Assembly: GCF_014650595.1 (NCBI RefSeq)
Contig: NZ_BMVG01000003.1
Span: 1 to 64,000, forward strand
Length of the DNA: 64,000 bases
DNA from: Streptomyces alanosinicus
GTDB taxonomy: Bacteria; Actinomycetota; Actinomycetes; Streptomycetales; Streptomycetaceae
Direction: 5' to 3'
Position numbers and translations under genes: made by a program. Below are positions 19,609 to 27,764 of the stretch, piece after piece (the stretch's first letter is position 1; the number at the start of each line of letters is the position of its first letter). Under the pieces are notes generated by a model, which searched no databases, was not told where the DNA came from, and saw only the letters and a program-made list of their open reading frames with translations.

Positions 19609-20052
19609 CTACTTCTCGACCTCGGCGGCGAGACGGACGAGCACGGCGTCGTAGATCCGGCCGAGGCCCTTGGGCGCGAAGGTCTTCTCGAAGAAGCCGC
19701 CGATGCCGCCGGCGCCGTTCCAGGTGGTGGTGACGACGACCCGGGAGCTGCCCTCGCCGGCGGGGGTGACGCGCCAGGTGGTGACCATGGAGGAGTTGCG
19801 GTCCTTCTCGACCAGCTCGCCGTCGGTGGGCTCGCTGACCTCCAGCAGACAGTCGCGCACCCGCTTGCTGGTGGCCTGGAGCTTCCAGTGGACGAGGGTG
19901 CCCTCGCCGTCGCCGCCTTCGCGGACCTCGTACTCGCTGAAGTGCTCGGGCAGCAGTTTCTGCCGCGTGCCGCGGTAGTCGGCGAGGGCGTCGAACACCT
20001 TCTCCGCGTCCGCCGCGACGACCCGCTCCGTAGTGGCCTCGACCTGCGCCAT
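19609..20052 (-). CDS. SRPBCC-family (polyketide cyclase/START-like) protein
   Basis: 147 residues from ATG 20052, with GGAGG 6 bases upstream. It has the family layout: a short N-terminal strand (VEATTERVVAADAEKVF), helix DALADYRG, a beta-sheet of alternating charged strands, and a long C-terminal amphipathic helix (GLGRIYDAVLVRLAAEVEK). The fold binds hydrophobic ligands. No catalytic residues are recognisable, so the role is open. It is divergent from the radical-SAM gene remnant. Confidence 0.75.
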   Translation of the reverse strand: MAQVEATTERVVAADAEKVFDALADYRGTRQKLLPEHFSEYEVREGGDGEGTLVHWKLQATSKRVRDCLLEVSEPTDGELVEKDRNSSMVTTWRVTPAGEGSSRVVVTTTWNGAGGIGGFFEKTFAPKGLGRIYDAVLVRLAAEVEK

Positions 20053-20156
20053 TGCGTTCCTCCAGGACCTGCGTTTCTCGGGGTTGGGGAAAGCCAACCA
20101 CCCCGGTGCCCGGCCACCCAAATCGGGGGTCGTTCCGCCAGGCCGCACGATCATGA

Positions 20157-20168
20157 GAACAGTTGTTC
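20157..20168 (+). promoter_or_regulatory. LexA-type SOS box upstream of the split radical-SAM gene
   Basis: GAACAGTTGTTC fits the actinobacterial LexA consensus GAAC-N4-GTTC. The dyad extends by one pair to AGAACAGTTGTTCT (20156-20169). It lies 33 bases before ATG 20202 and partly overlaps a TATTCT -10-like hexamer, a position suited to repression. Confidence 0.6.
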
Positions 20169-20201
20169 TATTCTATGGCGCAGTACTACCGAGGAGGCGT
20201 C

Positions 20202-20471
20202 ATGCGCTGGGAGAACCTCACTGCCGAGCCGGGAGCGGCCGGGGCGAGCGGGGAGCGCGCCGAGCACGGCCGGGCCGCCGACGCCGCGCTGTTCGGCGCG
20301 GACGCCGTGACCACGCGCACCTTCGACACGCCCGAGTTCCGCGGGATCACCTTCCACGAGGTGCGGGCGCGCTCGGTGCTGAACCGGGTGCCGGGTGCCT
20401 CGCGGATGCCGTTCGAGTGGACGGTCAACCCCTATCGGGGCTGCACGCACGCGTGCGTGTACTTCCCATGA
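20202..20471 (+). pseudogene. Radical-SAM protein (SplB/Rv2578c-like), N-terminal 84 codons
   Basis: ATG 20202 follows GAGGAGG. The product reads MRWENLTAEPGAAG, then TFDTPEFRGITFHEVRARS and MPFEWTVNPYRGCTHACVY, the start of the Rv2578c/SplB-like radical-SAM family. The CX3CX2C cluster motif is cut after its second Cys: the element boundary follows CVY, the frame adds Phe-Pro and stops. The third Cys and the rest of the gene lie at 42,338. Neither half can form an active enzyme alone. Confidence 0.9.
20454..20470. other. Left junction of the 21.9-kb insertion (attL-like)
   Basis: TGCGTGTACT (20454-20463) matches TGCGTCTACT at 42338-42347 with one mismatch. To the right lies the arm TACTTCCCATG (20460-20470). 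Host reading frame ends here. Confidence 0.65.
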
Positions 20472-20649
20472 CCCTCCGGCTGCGCGCTCAGGCGGCGCCG
20501 ACGTGAGTCAGTGGCTGCTGCTGCGCGACCGCACGGGTCCTCGCTGTAGATGACCGCGGAGACCGCGCTGTCGTAGGCGTCGTTGAGGCCGTTGCCGCAG
20601 CTGACGTCTTGTCACTTTCGTTCGCGCAGGACACGGCCTTGGTGACGGC

Positions 20650-20740
20650 GTCGCATCAAGAACCGGAAGACCATGCCGTCGGCCGGTCCCGCGACGGACT
20701 GACCACGAAGGTCCGCCTCGCGGCCGGCGGACGTCGTCGG
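20650..20740 (+). mobile_element. IS5-family transposase fragment
   Basis: PEDHAVGRSRDGLTTKVRLA matches the central catalytic region of Streptomyces IS5-type transposases (DHAIGRSRGGLTTKIH...). Only ~30 codons remain. The rest of 20472-20816 shows no intact gene. Confidence 0.6.
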
Positions 20741-20816
20741 CCTTCCGGTCCTCCGTCCTGGCCGCGGGACACGCGGACGGCCTTGTACCGACCCTGGCCT
20801 GCGAGATCCCGGCGTA

Positions 20817-22346
20817 CTACTCCCCGGTGGCAGGTGAGTTGCGGGTCGGTCTGCCCAGCACCCAGAAGAGCACGCCGAGGAGCATGAAGGCGACCAGCGG
20901 GACGGCCTCCGTGAGCAGGTACCTCCAGCGCTCGCCGTAACTCCAGCCGGCCGGTGCGTAGCCGGAGCCGAACCAGTGGTCGCCGAGTCCCGGGGCGACC
21001 AGCTGCACGCTGGCGAACAGGATGAGCAGGGTGAGCACCGTGCTGATGGTGCGAGGGATGGGCGCCCTGTAGGGGCGGGGGAAGTCCGGAGCCTTGCGGC
21101 GCAGTACGGCGAGCGCCGGGAAGATGCCCAGGTAGCTGACGAGGGTGGTGGAGACGGCGAGGCCGAGGACGGCGCCGAAGAGCTTGCCGGCGCTGCCGCC
21201 CGTCAGTTGGTGGGCCAGGATGAGGACGGTCGTGGAGACCGCACCGCTGAGGATGTTGACCCGTACGGGGGTGCCGAACCGGCTGGAGATGACGCCGAGG
21301 AAGCGGGGTGCCGCGCCGTCGTAGCCGGAGACGGCGAGGGCACGGTCGGATCCCATGATCCATGTGACTCCGGAGGAGAGCACCGTGAGGATGAACATGA
21401 TCGCGGCGAGGTCTCCGAGCAGGCGGCCGGCGCCGCTGAGCGTGGCTGTGCCGTCGGCGACGACATGGCCGCCGTACACCGTGAAGACCTGCCGGATGGC
21501 GTCGACGAAACCGCCGAGACCGGTGATGGCCTTGACCGGCAGGACGAGCAGGATGCCGAGGATCGGCAGCGCGTACAGCAGTACGGCGAGGCCGGCGCTG
21601 CGGAAGATGGCGAACGGCACGTCCTTCTGGGCGTCGGTCATTTCGTCGCCGGCGGTGTTGGGCAGCTCGAAACCGACGTAGTTGAACATCAGGACAGGTA
21701 CCAGTCCGACGAATCCCGCGTAGGTCGGGGAGAAGTCGCCGACACCGAATCCATGCAGGCCGTGTTGGATGCCGTACACCACGACGGTGACGGTGAACAG
21801 TCCGAGGAGGATGAAACGGCTCCAGGCGCCGATGGTGGGAATCCACTTGCCGACGTCGAAGGAAAGGATCGCGGCGAGCACGCCCACCCAGACGAACACG
21901 AGAGTGAAGGCGTAGAAGGCCGAGGTGCTCAGGTTCTTCCCGTCGTTGAAGAAGGTGGTGTAGGCAGTGGCGGCGGACACGGAGAGCGTGCCGCCCAGCC
22001 ACACCGGATTGGTGATCCAGTACAGGAAGTTGTTGACGGCACCGGCGAGCCGCCCGAAGGCCCGGCTGGTCCAGATGTAGGGACCGCCCTCGTCGGGGAA
22101 CGCGGCTCCCAGTTCGGCGGTGAGCAGTGCGGACGGCACGAAGAACACCGCGGCCAGCACGATGAGCCAGGTGAATGCTTCAGCACCCTTCGAGGCGACG
22201 GTGCCGATGGTGTCCACGCCGACGATGGTGCACAGGAGGAAGAACAGGATGTCGAAGCGGCCGAAGTGCTTGCGCAGCTTCTGCCGCTCCGCGAGAGCTG
22301 CTGCCGGCGTGTCGGCAGGCTCGGAGGTTGTCTGACCAGCGGCCAC
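20817..22346 (-). CDS. APC-family amino-acid permease
   Basis: 509 residues with about twelve hydrophobic segments. The N-terminal membrane region has the APC-type pattern FDILFFLLCTIVGVDTIGTV, and helix 6 region NYVGFELPNTAGDEM matches the conserved substrate-binding break of amino acid/polyamine transporters. A ~25-residue polar N-terminus precedes TM1. It is complete, unlike the permease remnant at 8-9.8 kb, and is the first intact gene inside the island. Substrate cannot be read from sequence. The gap 22347-22699 holds no recognisable gene and is less GC-rich than its surroundings. Confidence 0.85.
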   Translation of the reverse strand: MAAGQTTSEPADTPAAALAERQKLRKHFGRFDILFFLLCTIVGVDTIGTVASKGAEAFTWLIVLAAVFFVPSALLTAELGAAFPDEGGPYIWTSRAFGRLAGAVNNFLYWITNPVWLGGTLSVSAATAYTTFFNDGKNLSTSAFYAFTLVFVWVGVLAAILSFDVGKWIPTIGAWSRFILLGLFTVTVVVYGIQHGLHGFGVGDFSPTYAGFVGLVPVLMFNYVGFELPNTAGDEMTDAQKDVPFAIFRSAGLAVLLYALPILGILLVLPVKAITGLGGFVDAIRQVFTVYGGHVVADGTATLSGAGRLLGDLAAIMFILTVLSSGVTWIMGSDRALAVSGYDGAAPRFLGVISSRFGTPVRVNILSGAVSTTVLILAHQLTGGSAGKLFGAVLGLAVSTTLVSYLGIFPALAVLRRKAPDFPRPYRAPIPRTISTVLTLLILFASVQLVAPGLGDHWFGSGYAPAGWSYGERWRYLLTEAVPLVAFMLLGVLFWVLGRPTRNSPATGE

Positions 22347-22699
22347 CGGGAGCTCCTGCGTGCGTGTGGAAGGGGCGGGGTGCGGCCAATGATCAGCCGT
22401 ACCTCAAAAGCACACAAGTGTTCATGTCTAACTCTTGACCATCACCTATCCACCCGAAAAGCGACGGAAACCGCACCGAAACACGGGAATGGAGGCAGGG
22501 ACCGCTTCGCCGAGCGGAGGCCGATCCGCGGCGCGCCGCTTGACGACCAGCGCTGCGCTTACGAGCAGGAGAACGATTGTCCCGTCAAGGCCATGGGTAT
22601 CCGAACGGTCGCGGTGGCGAGGTGGGAGGACACTGTCGACTAGGGCGCGTATCGAGTCGTGATCAATCTGCGGGAGTCGCCCTCGTGATGGGTCCTGGA

Positions 22700-22856
22700 C
22701 CAATAGATCTTCTTGCGTGACGCGAGTGCAACTGCCGGACGAGGAGCGTGAATTCATCGGGCCGAACGTGCCGGTCGGCAGGTACAGCCCCTACCCCGCG
22801 CGGCTGCGGCAGCAGTTCGACCGCGTCATGGAGCAGATCGGGGCCTTCTTGGAATA
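22700..22856 (+). mobile_element. IS5-family transposase N-terminal fragment
   Basis: RVQLPDEEREFIGPNVPVG followed by YSPYPARLRQQFDRVM is the N-terminus of a Streptomyces IS5-type transposase (usually EFIGPYLPIGEYGPYPERLRQQF). It reaches a stop after EQIGAFLE, so it is truncated. Confidence 0.6.
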
Positions 22857-22885
22857 GCCTGAGCATGGCCGAGGCTTACCTGATC

Positions 22886-23737
22886 ATGAGTGAGATTCTT
22901 GTGACTGGCGCAACCGGCAATGTCGGCCGACAAGTTGTTGTCCAACTTCTGGCCACACGTACCGCCGTGCGTGCATTGGCGCGTGATCCCGAACTGGCCG
23001 AGCTACCGGAGGGAGTCAAGGTCGTAGGCGGGGACCTGTCCCAGCCGGACACGTTGGAGGGGGCACTGGCTGGGAGCGACACGGTGTTCTTGATCTGGCC
23101 GTTCCTTACGACCGAGGGCGCCCCTGCGGTACTGAAGGCGATTGGACAGCATGCCCGCCGCATCGTCTATCTCTCATCGTCGGGTGTGAACGAAGACACC
23201 GAACGCCAGACCGACCCGATCAGCCAGCTCCACGCCGACATGGAGCGCCTCATCGAAAGATCCGGCATGGAGTGGACTTTCCTGCGCTCGAACACCATCG
23301 CCTCCAACGCGCGAGGGTGGGCCGAGCAGATCCGCACCACGCACGTCGTTCGCGGACCCGACATCGCCGCCACGGCGGTGATCCACGAGCGCGATGTCGC
23401 GGCCGTGGCGGTACATGCGTTGACCGATGACGGGCACTCAGGTATGAAGCACGTCCTGACCGGCCCGCAGGTACTCAGCAGAGCCGAGCAGGTACACACG
23501 ATCGGGGAAGCGATCGGCCACCCGACCCGCTTCGAGAGGGTCCCGGTAGAGGTCGCACGTCAGCAGATGCTCGTCGACGGCAGGCCACCCGCCCTCGTCG
23601 AGGCACTGTTGGCCAGCGCTGAAACGCGACCCGAATCGAACTTGATCACATCTGCGGTGGAAGAGATCACCGGAGCGCCAGCGCGCACGTTCCGATCATG
23701 GGCGGAAGAGCACCTGCTGTCAACTGCTGCCACCTGA
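22886..23737 (+). CDS. NmrA-like NAD(P)-binding oxidoreductase
   Basis: 283 residues from ATG 22886 (MSEILVTGATGNVGRQVV); an in-frame ATG at 22865 would add seven residues. GATGNVG is the atypical SDR nucleotide-binding loop. The absence of a YxxxK site and the presence of IVYLSSSGVN and W-T-F-L-R-S-N place it in the NmrA/azoreductase-like group of redox sensors or quinone reductases. GC content is lower than in its neighbours, consistent with acquisition. Substrate is unknown. Confidence 0.8.
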   Translation: MSEILVTGATGNVGRQVVVQLLATRTAVRALARDPELAELPEGVKVVGGDLSQPDTLEGALAGSDTVFLIWPFLTTEGAPAVLKAIGQHARRIVYLSSSGVNEDTERQTDPISQLHADMERLIERSGMEWTFLRSNTIASNARGWAEQIRTTHVVRGPDIAATAVIHERDVAAVAVHALTDDGHSGMKHVLTGPQVLSRAEQVHTIGEAIGHPTRFERVPVEVARQQMLVDGRPPALVEALLASAETRPESNLITSAVEEITGAPARTFRSWAEEHLLSTAAT

Positions 23738-23744
23738 CTCGCTC

Positions 23745-23924
23745 TACTACTACGCCGAAGCATGGCCCTGCCAGGCTGTACGGTCCCTGGCGCTGCCGTT
23801 CGTCGGCGACCCGGAATACGCCGAGGCATGGAGACCTGAGTACGCCATGCTGGCCTCCAGAAAATTCATCCACCCCGAACAGGAAGAAGCTCGGCACCGC
23901 ATCCTGAGATGTCAGAACCCTTGA
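23745..23924 (+). pseudogene. DUF6221-like C-terminal fragment
   Basis: An open stretch with no start reads VRSLALPFVGDPEYAEAWRP, which resembles the C-terminus of the Streptomyces DUF6221 family (YADHPDYxEEWRP), followed by a short tail to TGA 23922-23924. The N-terminal part of the gene is absent. Low-confidence family call. Confidence 0.4.
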
Positions 23925-23989
23925 TCCACAGGTCTTGACAATACCTCCCGGATGTCGTGCCTATGACGGTGTCGCCCCGGTCTGCCGGG

Positions 23990-24433
23990 TCACGGGTGCA
24001 GGACCTCCAGGAACCGGCCGAGTGCCGAGGTCGCATCAGCCAGCGCGAGGGCCGTCACGGTCACCATCAACGCGGCAAGCAGCACGGCGCTGCGGCGGCT
24101 TTCCGGGCGAGCACCCTGCAGGGCGCGGAGCCGGGCGGTGGCCTGGTGGCGCAGGTAGGCCAGCGCCGTTGCGGGACCCCGGCCGGTGCCGGCGAGGGCG
24201 GCTCGGGCCAGAGAACGGGCCGCGAGCGGGCGGCTGGCCACCGTGTGCGCGGCGTCCTCGTCGGCCCAGCGTTCCAGCGCGAAGCCGTGTTCTTCACGCA
24301 GACCCCGCAGGACCGGGTTGAGCGCGCAGGCCATCTCGCCCAAGGCGTTGTAGTGGTGGTGCCGGTGAGCCAGGTGGGAGTGCTCGTGCGCCAGCAGAAC
24401 CGCCCGCTCGTCGGCGGGCAGCGCGCGCAGCAA
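23990..24433 (-). pseudogene. M56-family metalloprotease, N-terminally truncated
   Basis: 147 residues remain, starting inside the protease domain. The zinc motif is present as HEHSH in LLAHEHSHLAHRHHHYNAL, followed by a C-terminal membrane helix (SAVLLAALMVTVTALALAD). Streptomyces M56/M48-like proteases are about 300 residues with N-terminal membrane helices, which are missing here. The upstream side leads directly to the 3' end of the XRE-cupin gene, so the 5' half was lost. Confidence 0.6.
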
Positions 24434-24494
24434 GCGGAGTGCGCAAGACTCTTCCCGACAGCCGGGGAATGTGCTAGAGCGAGGGTCCGTCGCG

Positions 24495-25094
24495 TCAGCC
24501 GGCGAGCGTCACGACCAGCAGCGTGCGGGCGGGTGAGTCGCCGGTGAGGCGGCACCGATGGGGGATGTCGCCCCGGTGGTGGGCACTCTGGCCGGCCTTG
24601 AGGCGGATCGCTTCCTGGCCGCGCAGTTCGAGGTCGACCTCGCCTTCGAGGACGTAGACGAAGTCCTCCCCCGTGTGCTCGAACCACGGGCGCTCGCCCT
24701 GCCCCGGGGCGAAGTGCTGCTCGTACGCCTCCATGACGTCGCTGCGGCCGCCGGGGATGAGCACGCGGGCGATCTGCCCGGCACTCTCGCTGACGCGGAT
24801 GACCTGTGGATCGTCCTCGTGGGCCACGGTGTCGGCGGTGCTGGAGGGACGCAGGAAGATACCCGGCGGGAGGCCGAGGGCCTCGGCGATGCGGTAGATC
24901 GAGGTCAGGCTGGGGGTCGTCAGCCCGCGTTCCAGCTGGCTGAGGAATGGCTGGGACAGGCCTGAGCGGGCCGCGAGTTCGGCCATGGAGACGCCCAGGC
25001 GCTTGCGGTGCCCGCGGATCACGGATCCGACGGCGAGGGCTTCCGGGGTGGGGTCGGGGCGGCGCACGCAAGCGACGGTAGCGCAGTCGGGCAT
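24495..25094 (-). CDS. XRE-cupin transcriptional regulator
   Basis: 199 residues: an N-terminal HTH (~20-75, MAELAARSGLSQPFLSQLER) and a C-terminal cupin (~115-195, with HTGEDFVYVLEGEVDLEL and H-H-R-G-D-I-P-H metal-type residues). Such regulators sense small molecules through the cupin and often control divergent transport genes. It faces the ABC transporter across 117 bases that contain a perfect dyad (25162-25178). Regulation of that operon is inferred from position. Confidence 0.85.
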   Translation of the reverse strand: MPDCATVACVRRPDPTPEALAVGSVIRGHRKRLGVSMAELAARSGLSQPFLSQLERGLTTPSLTSIYRIAEALGLPPGIFLRPSSTADTVAHEDDPQVIRVSESAGQIARVLIPGGRSDVMEAYEQHFAPGQGERPWFEHTGEDFVYVLEGEVDLELRGQEAIRLKAGQSAHHRGDIPHRCRLTGDSPARTLLVVTLAG

Positions 25095-25161
25095 CCACTG
25101 CCGGTGGCGCCCGGTGGACGTTTCATGCCGCTGACATGCTGCGGCAATAAACCACGCGAAT

Positions 25162-25178
25162 TATTGACGTCGTCAATA
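25162..25178. promoter_or_regulatory. Palindromic operator between the XRE-cupin gene and the ABC transporter
   Basis: TATTGAC GTC GTCAATA is a perfect 7-bp dyad with a 3-base centre, AT-rich against the surrounding GC background. It is 34 bases upstream of the permease start and 68 upstream of the regulator start, fitting a shared operator. Confidence 0.55.
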
Positions 25179-25211
25179 TCGAGAGTTCGGGTGAGTGAGA
25201 GGAGCCACGTC

Positions 25212-25997
25212 ATGGCTCGCGCTGCAGCGCCGTCCGTCAGGCGTGGGAAGACGGCGTCCACGGGACCACCGCTGGTCTCCGCGGGCCTGCTCCTCCTCCT
25301 GTGGTGGGCCGCCGCGCGCGCCGGAGTCCTCGGCGACGGGCTGGTCCCGACGCCCTGGCAGACGCTGAAGGCCGCGCACGCCATGTGGGCCGACGGCACC
25401 CTGGCCGCCGACCTCCGGGCCAGCCTGGCGCGGGCCGGGCAGGGCTTCGCCTACGGGGCGACGGCCGGGGTCGCGCTCGGGTTCCTGACCGGGCACCGGC
25501 CGCGCGTCGCGGCCCTGGTCTCCCCCGTAATGTCGTTCCTGCGGCCGATCCCGGCCATCGCGCTCGTCCCGCTCATCACCGCCTGGTTCGGCATCGGCGA
25601 GCAGGCCAAGCACCTCGTCATCGCGTACGCCGTCTTCCTCGCGGTGTGGCTGTACGTCCACGATGGCGTCGCCCGTATCCCCGCGGACTACCGGCGCGCC
25701 GCCCGCACCCTCGGTGTCCCGGCATGGCGCCGGCTGACGGAGGTACTGCTGCCGGCTGCCGCCCCGTCGGTCGTGACCGCACTGCGCCACGGCGCGGGAC
25801 TGGCGTTCCTCGCCCTGGTCGCCGCCGAGTTGGGCGGGGCGCAGAGCGGGATCGCCTACCGGCTCCAAGTGGACGGGCAGTTCCTGCGCACCGACCACAT
25901 GTTCGTCGGAATCATCGAACTCGGTCTGCTGGGCCTGGCCGCCGACGCCCTCATCGCCCTCACCGGCCGCCGACTCATCCACTGGAGCACCTCATGA
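25212..25997 (+). CDS. ABC transporter permease, nitrate/sulfonate/taurine type
   Basis: 261 residues with about six membrane helices. ATG 25212 follows GAGAGGAG at 7 bases; further in-frame upstream sequence lacks similarity. The EAA-like loop between helices (RAARTLGVPAWRRLTEVLLPAA) contacts the ATPase. The family, SsuC/TauC/NrtB, imports oxyanion-type organics such as alkanesulfonates. The stop overlaps the ATPase start (ATGA), so they are translationally coupled. Substrate is suggested by the arylsulfotransferase-like gene downstream but not proven. Confidence 0.88.
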   Translation: MARAAAPSVRRGKTASTGPPLVSAGLLLLLWWAAARAGVLGDGLVPTPWQTLKAAHAMWADGTLAADLRASLARAGQGFAYGATAGVALGFLTGHRPRVAALVSPVMSFLRPIPAIALVPLITAWFGIGEQAKHLVIAYAVFLAVWLYVHDGVARIPADYRRAARTLGVPAWRRLTEVLLPAAAPSVVTALRHGAGLAFLALVAAELGGAQSGIAYRLQVDGQFLRTDHMFVGIIELGLLGLAADALIALTGRRLIHWSTS

Positions 25998-26710
25998 TCC
26001 GCCTGGAGGGTGTGGAGGTGCGGTACGGCGACGCACTCGCCGTGGCCGCCACGGACCTGGAGTTCGCCCAGGGCTCCTTCACCTCGCTGCTCGGGCCGAC
26101 CGGCTGCGGCAAGTCCACGCTCCTGAACGTCGTCGCCGGGTTCGTACCGCCGTCGGGCGGGCGCGCCCTGATGGACGGCGCGCCGGTCACCGGTCCGGGC
26201 TCGGACCGGGGCATGGTCTTCCAGCACTACGCGCTGCTGCCCTGGTTCACGGCCCGCGGCAACGTCGAGTTCGCCCTCAAGCGGTTCGGCCTGCCGCGCG
26301 CCGAACGCCGCGCCCATGCCCTGCGCGCCCTGGACGACGTCGGTCTCGCCGACGCCGCCGAGAAGTACCCGGCACAGCTGTCCGGCGGCATGCGGCAACG
26401 GGTCGCGCTGGCCCGCGCGCTGGCCGCCGAACCCCGAGTCCTGCTGATGGACGAGCCGTTCGGCGCGCTCGACGCCATCACCCGCCGCCGGATGCAGCAG
26501 CTGCTCGCCGAGCTGTGGCGGCGCACCGGCACCACCGTCGTCCTCGTCACCCACGACGTCGACGAGGCGCTCGTCCTGTCCCAGCGGATCGTCGTCATGG
26601 CCGCCGGGCCCGGCCGGGTGATCGCCGACCACCGCATGGACGACGGCACCGCGTCGCCCGAGGACACCCGGCCCCGCATCGTCGCGCAGCTCGACACCGA
26701 ACCCCGATGA
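25994..26710 (+). CDS. ABC transporter ATP-binding protein, sulfonate/nitrate type
   Basis: 238 residues. Walker A (GPTGCGKST), Q-loop (VFQHYALLPW), signature (LSGGMRQRVALARAL), Walker B (VLLMDEPFGALD) and the H-loop (VTHDVDEA) are all present, as in SsuB/TauB. The start overlaps the permease stop by four bases. The last codons overlap an ATG at 26707, but the binding-protein gene more likely starts at 26734. Confidence 0.92.
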   Translation: MIRLEGVEVRYGDALAVAATDLEFAQGSFTSLLGPTGCGKSTLLNVVAGFVPPSGGRALMDGAPVTGPGSDRGMVFQHYALLPWFTARGNVEFALKRFGLPRAERRAHALRALDDVGLADAAEKYPAQLSGGMRQRVALARALAAEPRVLLMDEPFGALDAITRRRMQQLLAELWRRTGTTVVLVTHDVDEALVLSQRIVVMAAGPGRVIADHRMDDGTASPEDTRPRIVAQLDTEPR

Positions 26711-26733
26711 CCCACCCCTGCCCAGGAGCTACC

Positions 26734-27744
26734 GTGCAATTCCGCCTGCCCAGATTCCTCACCACGGTGGCCGCCGTCCTACCGGCGCTCCTCCTCACCA
26801 CCTGCGGAACATCCACCGGCGCCGCCGACAGGACGACCGCCACCACCCCGGTCACCATCGCCGGCAGCGACTACCTCGGCGGCGCCCCCGTCTACACCGC
26901 CGCCCAGGACAAAAGGTGGGCCGCGAACGGCCTCACCTCGCACCTCCAGTCGTTCGCCACCGGCCGCGACGCCCTCAACGCCGTCCTCGGCGGCCAAGCC
27001 GAGTACGGAGTGGTCGGCGACCTGCCCGCCGTCTCGGCGATCCTCGGCGGACGGGACATCAAGGTGCTGGCCGCCCTGTCCTCCTTCACCGACTGGCGGC
27101 TGCTGACCACCACATCCGCGCGCATCACGTCGTTCGCCGACCTCAAGGGCAGGAAGGTGGGCCTGCCGGAGGGCACCAACGTCCAGTACGCACTGACCGG
27201 CATGCTCACCGAGGCCGGCCTGAAACCCGCCGACGTCACCCTGGTCAACCTCGCCCCGAACCAGATCACCGCCTCCCTCGCCCGCGGCGACATCGACGCC
27301 GGCCTCACCTTCCCCAGCTTCTACGACGCCACCGGGACGACCCTCGGCACGAAGTACCGCGAACTCCGCTACGCCGGCTACCCGTTCCGCACCCTCCTCA
27401 TCGCCGGCCCCGGCGCGAACACCTCGACCTCCACCGCCGTCCTGCGCACCCTCACCGCCGCCACCGCAGCCGCCGCCAAAGACCCCTCCGCGGCCCGCAA
27501 GGCGGTCATCACCCAGGCCGCGGGAGCCGTCCAACCCGCCTTCGTCAACCGGCACTTCGCCTCCTACGACTACGACGTCACCCTCGACAGGCCGCTGCTG
27601 GACCTCCTCCTCGACGAAGGCACCTGGGCGAAGTCCACGCAGAAGCTCCCCGGCACCCCCGACCGGGCCACCTTCCTGAACCACATCGACCGCGCCCCAC
27701 TCACCGCGGCCGCCGCCACCGCCGTAACCCTCCCCGCGAAGTGA
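26734..27744 (+). CDS. ABC transporter substrate-binding lipoprotein (SsuA/TauA-like)
   Basis: 336 residues. GTG 26734 follows AGGAG by 5 bases. A lipoprotein signal leads to lipobox LLTTC with Cys24. The body has the periplasmic-binding fold II pattern of NMT1/SsuA proteins: DYLGGAPVYTAAQDK near the start, FADLKGRKVGLPEGTNVQYAL and DIDAGLTFPSFYDATG. It delivers the substrate to the two upstream components, completing an import system. Ligand identity (sulfonate, taurine, nitrate, pyrimidine) cannot be read with certainty. Confidence 0.88.
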   Translation: MQFRLPRFLTTVAAVLPALLLTTCGTSTGAADRTTATTPVTIAGSDYLGGAPVYTAAQDKRWAANGLTSHLQSFATGRDALNAVLGGQAEYGVVGDLPAVSAILGGRDIKVLAALSSFTDWRLLTTTSARITSFADLKGRKVGLPEGTNVQYALTGMLTEAGLKPADVTLVNLAPNQITASLARGDIDAGLTFPSFYDATGTTLGTKYRELRYAGYPFRTLLIAGPGANTSTSTAVLRTLTAATAAAAKDPSAARKAVITQAAGAVQPAFVNRHFASYDYDVTLDRPLLDLLLDEGTWAKSTQKLPGTPDRATFLNHIDRAPLTAAAATAVTLPAK

Positions 27745-27764
27745 TTGAGAACAGGACAGCACTC

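Noticed and set aside
16322..19654. 1110-codon plus-strand open frame opposite the SpoIIE and MFS genes
   Set aside because: Low-complexity antisense frame; the minus-strand genes have clear domains and starts.
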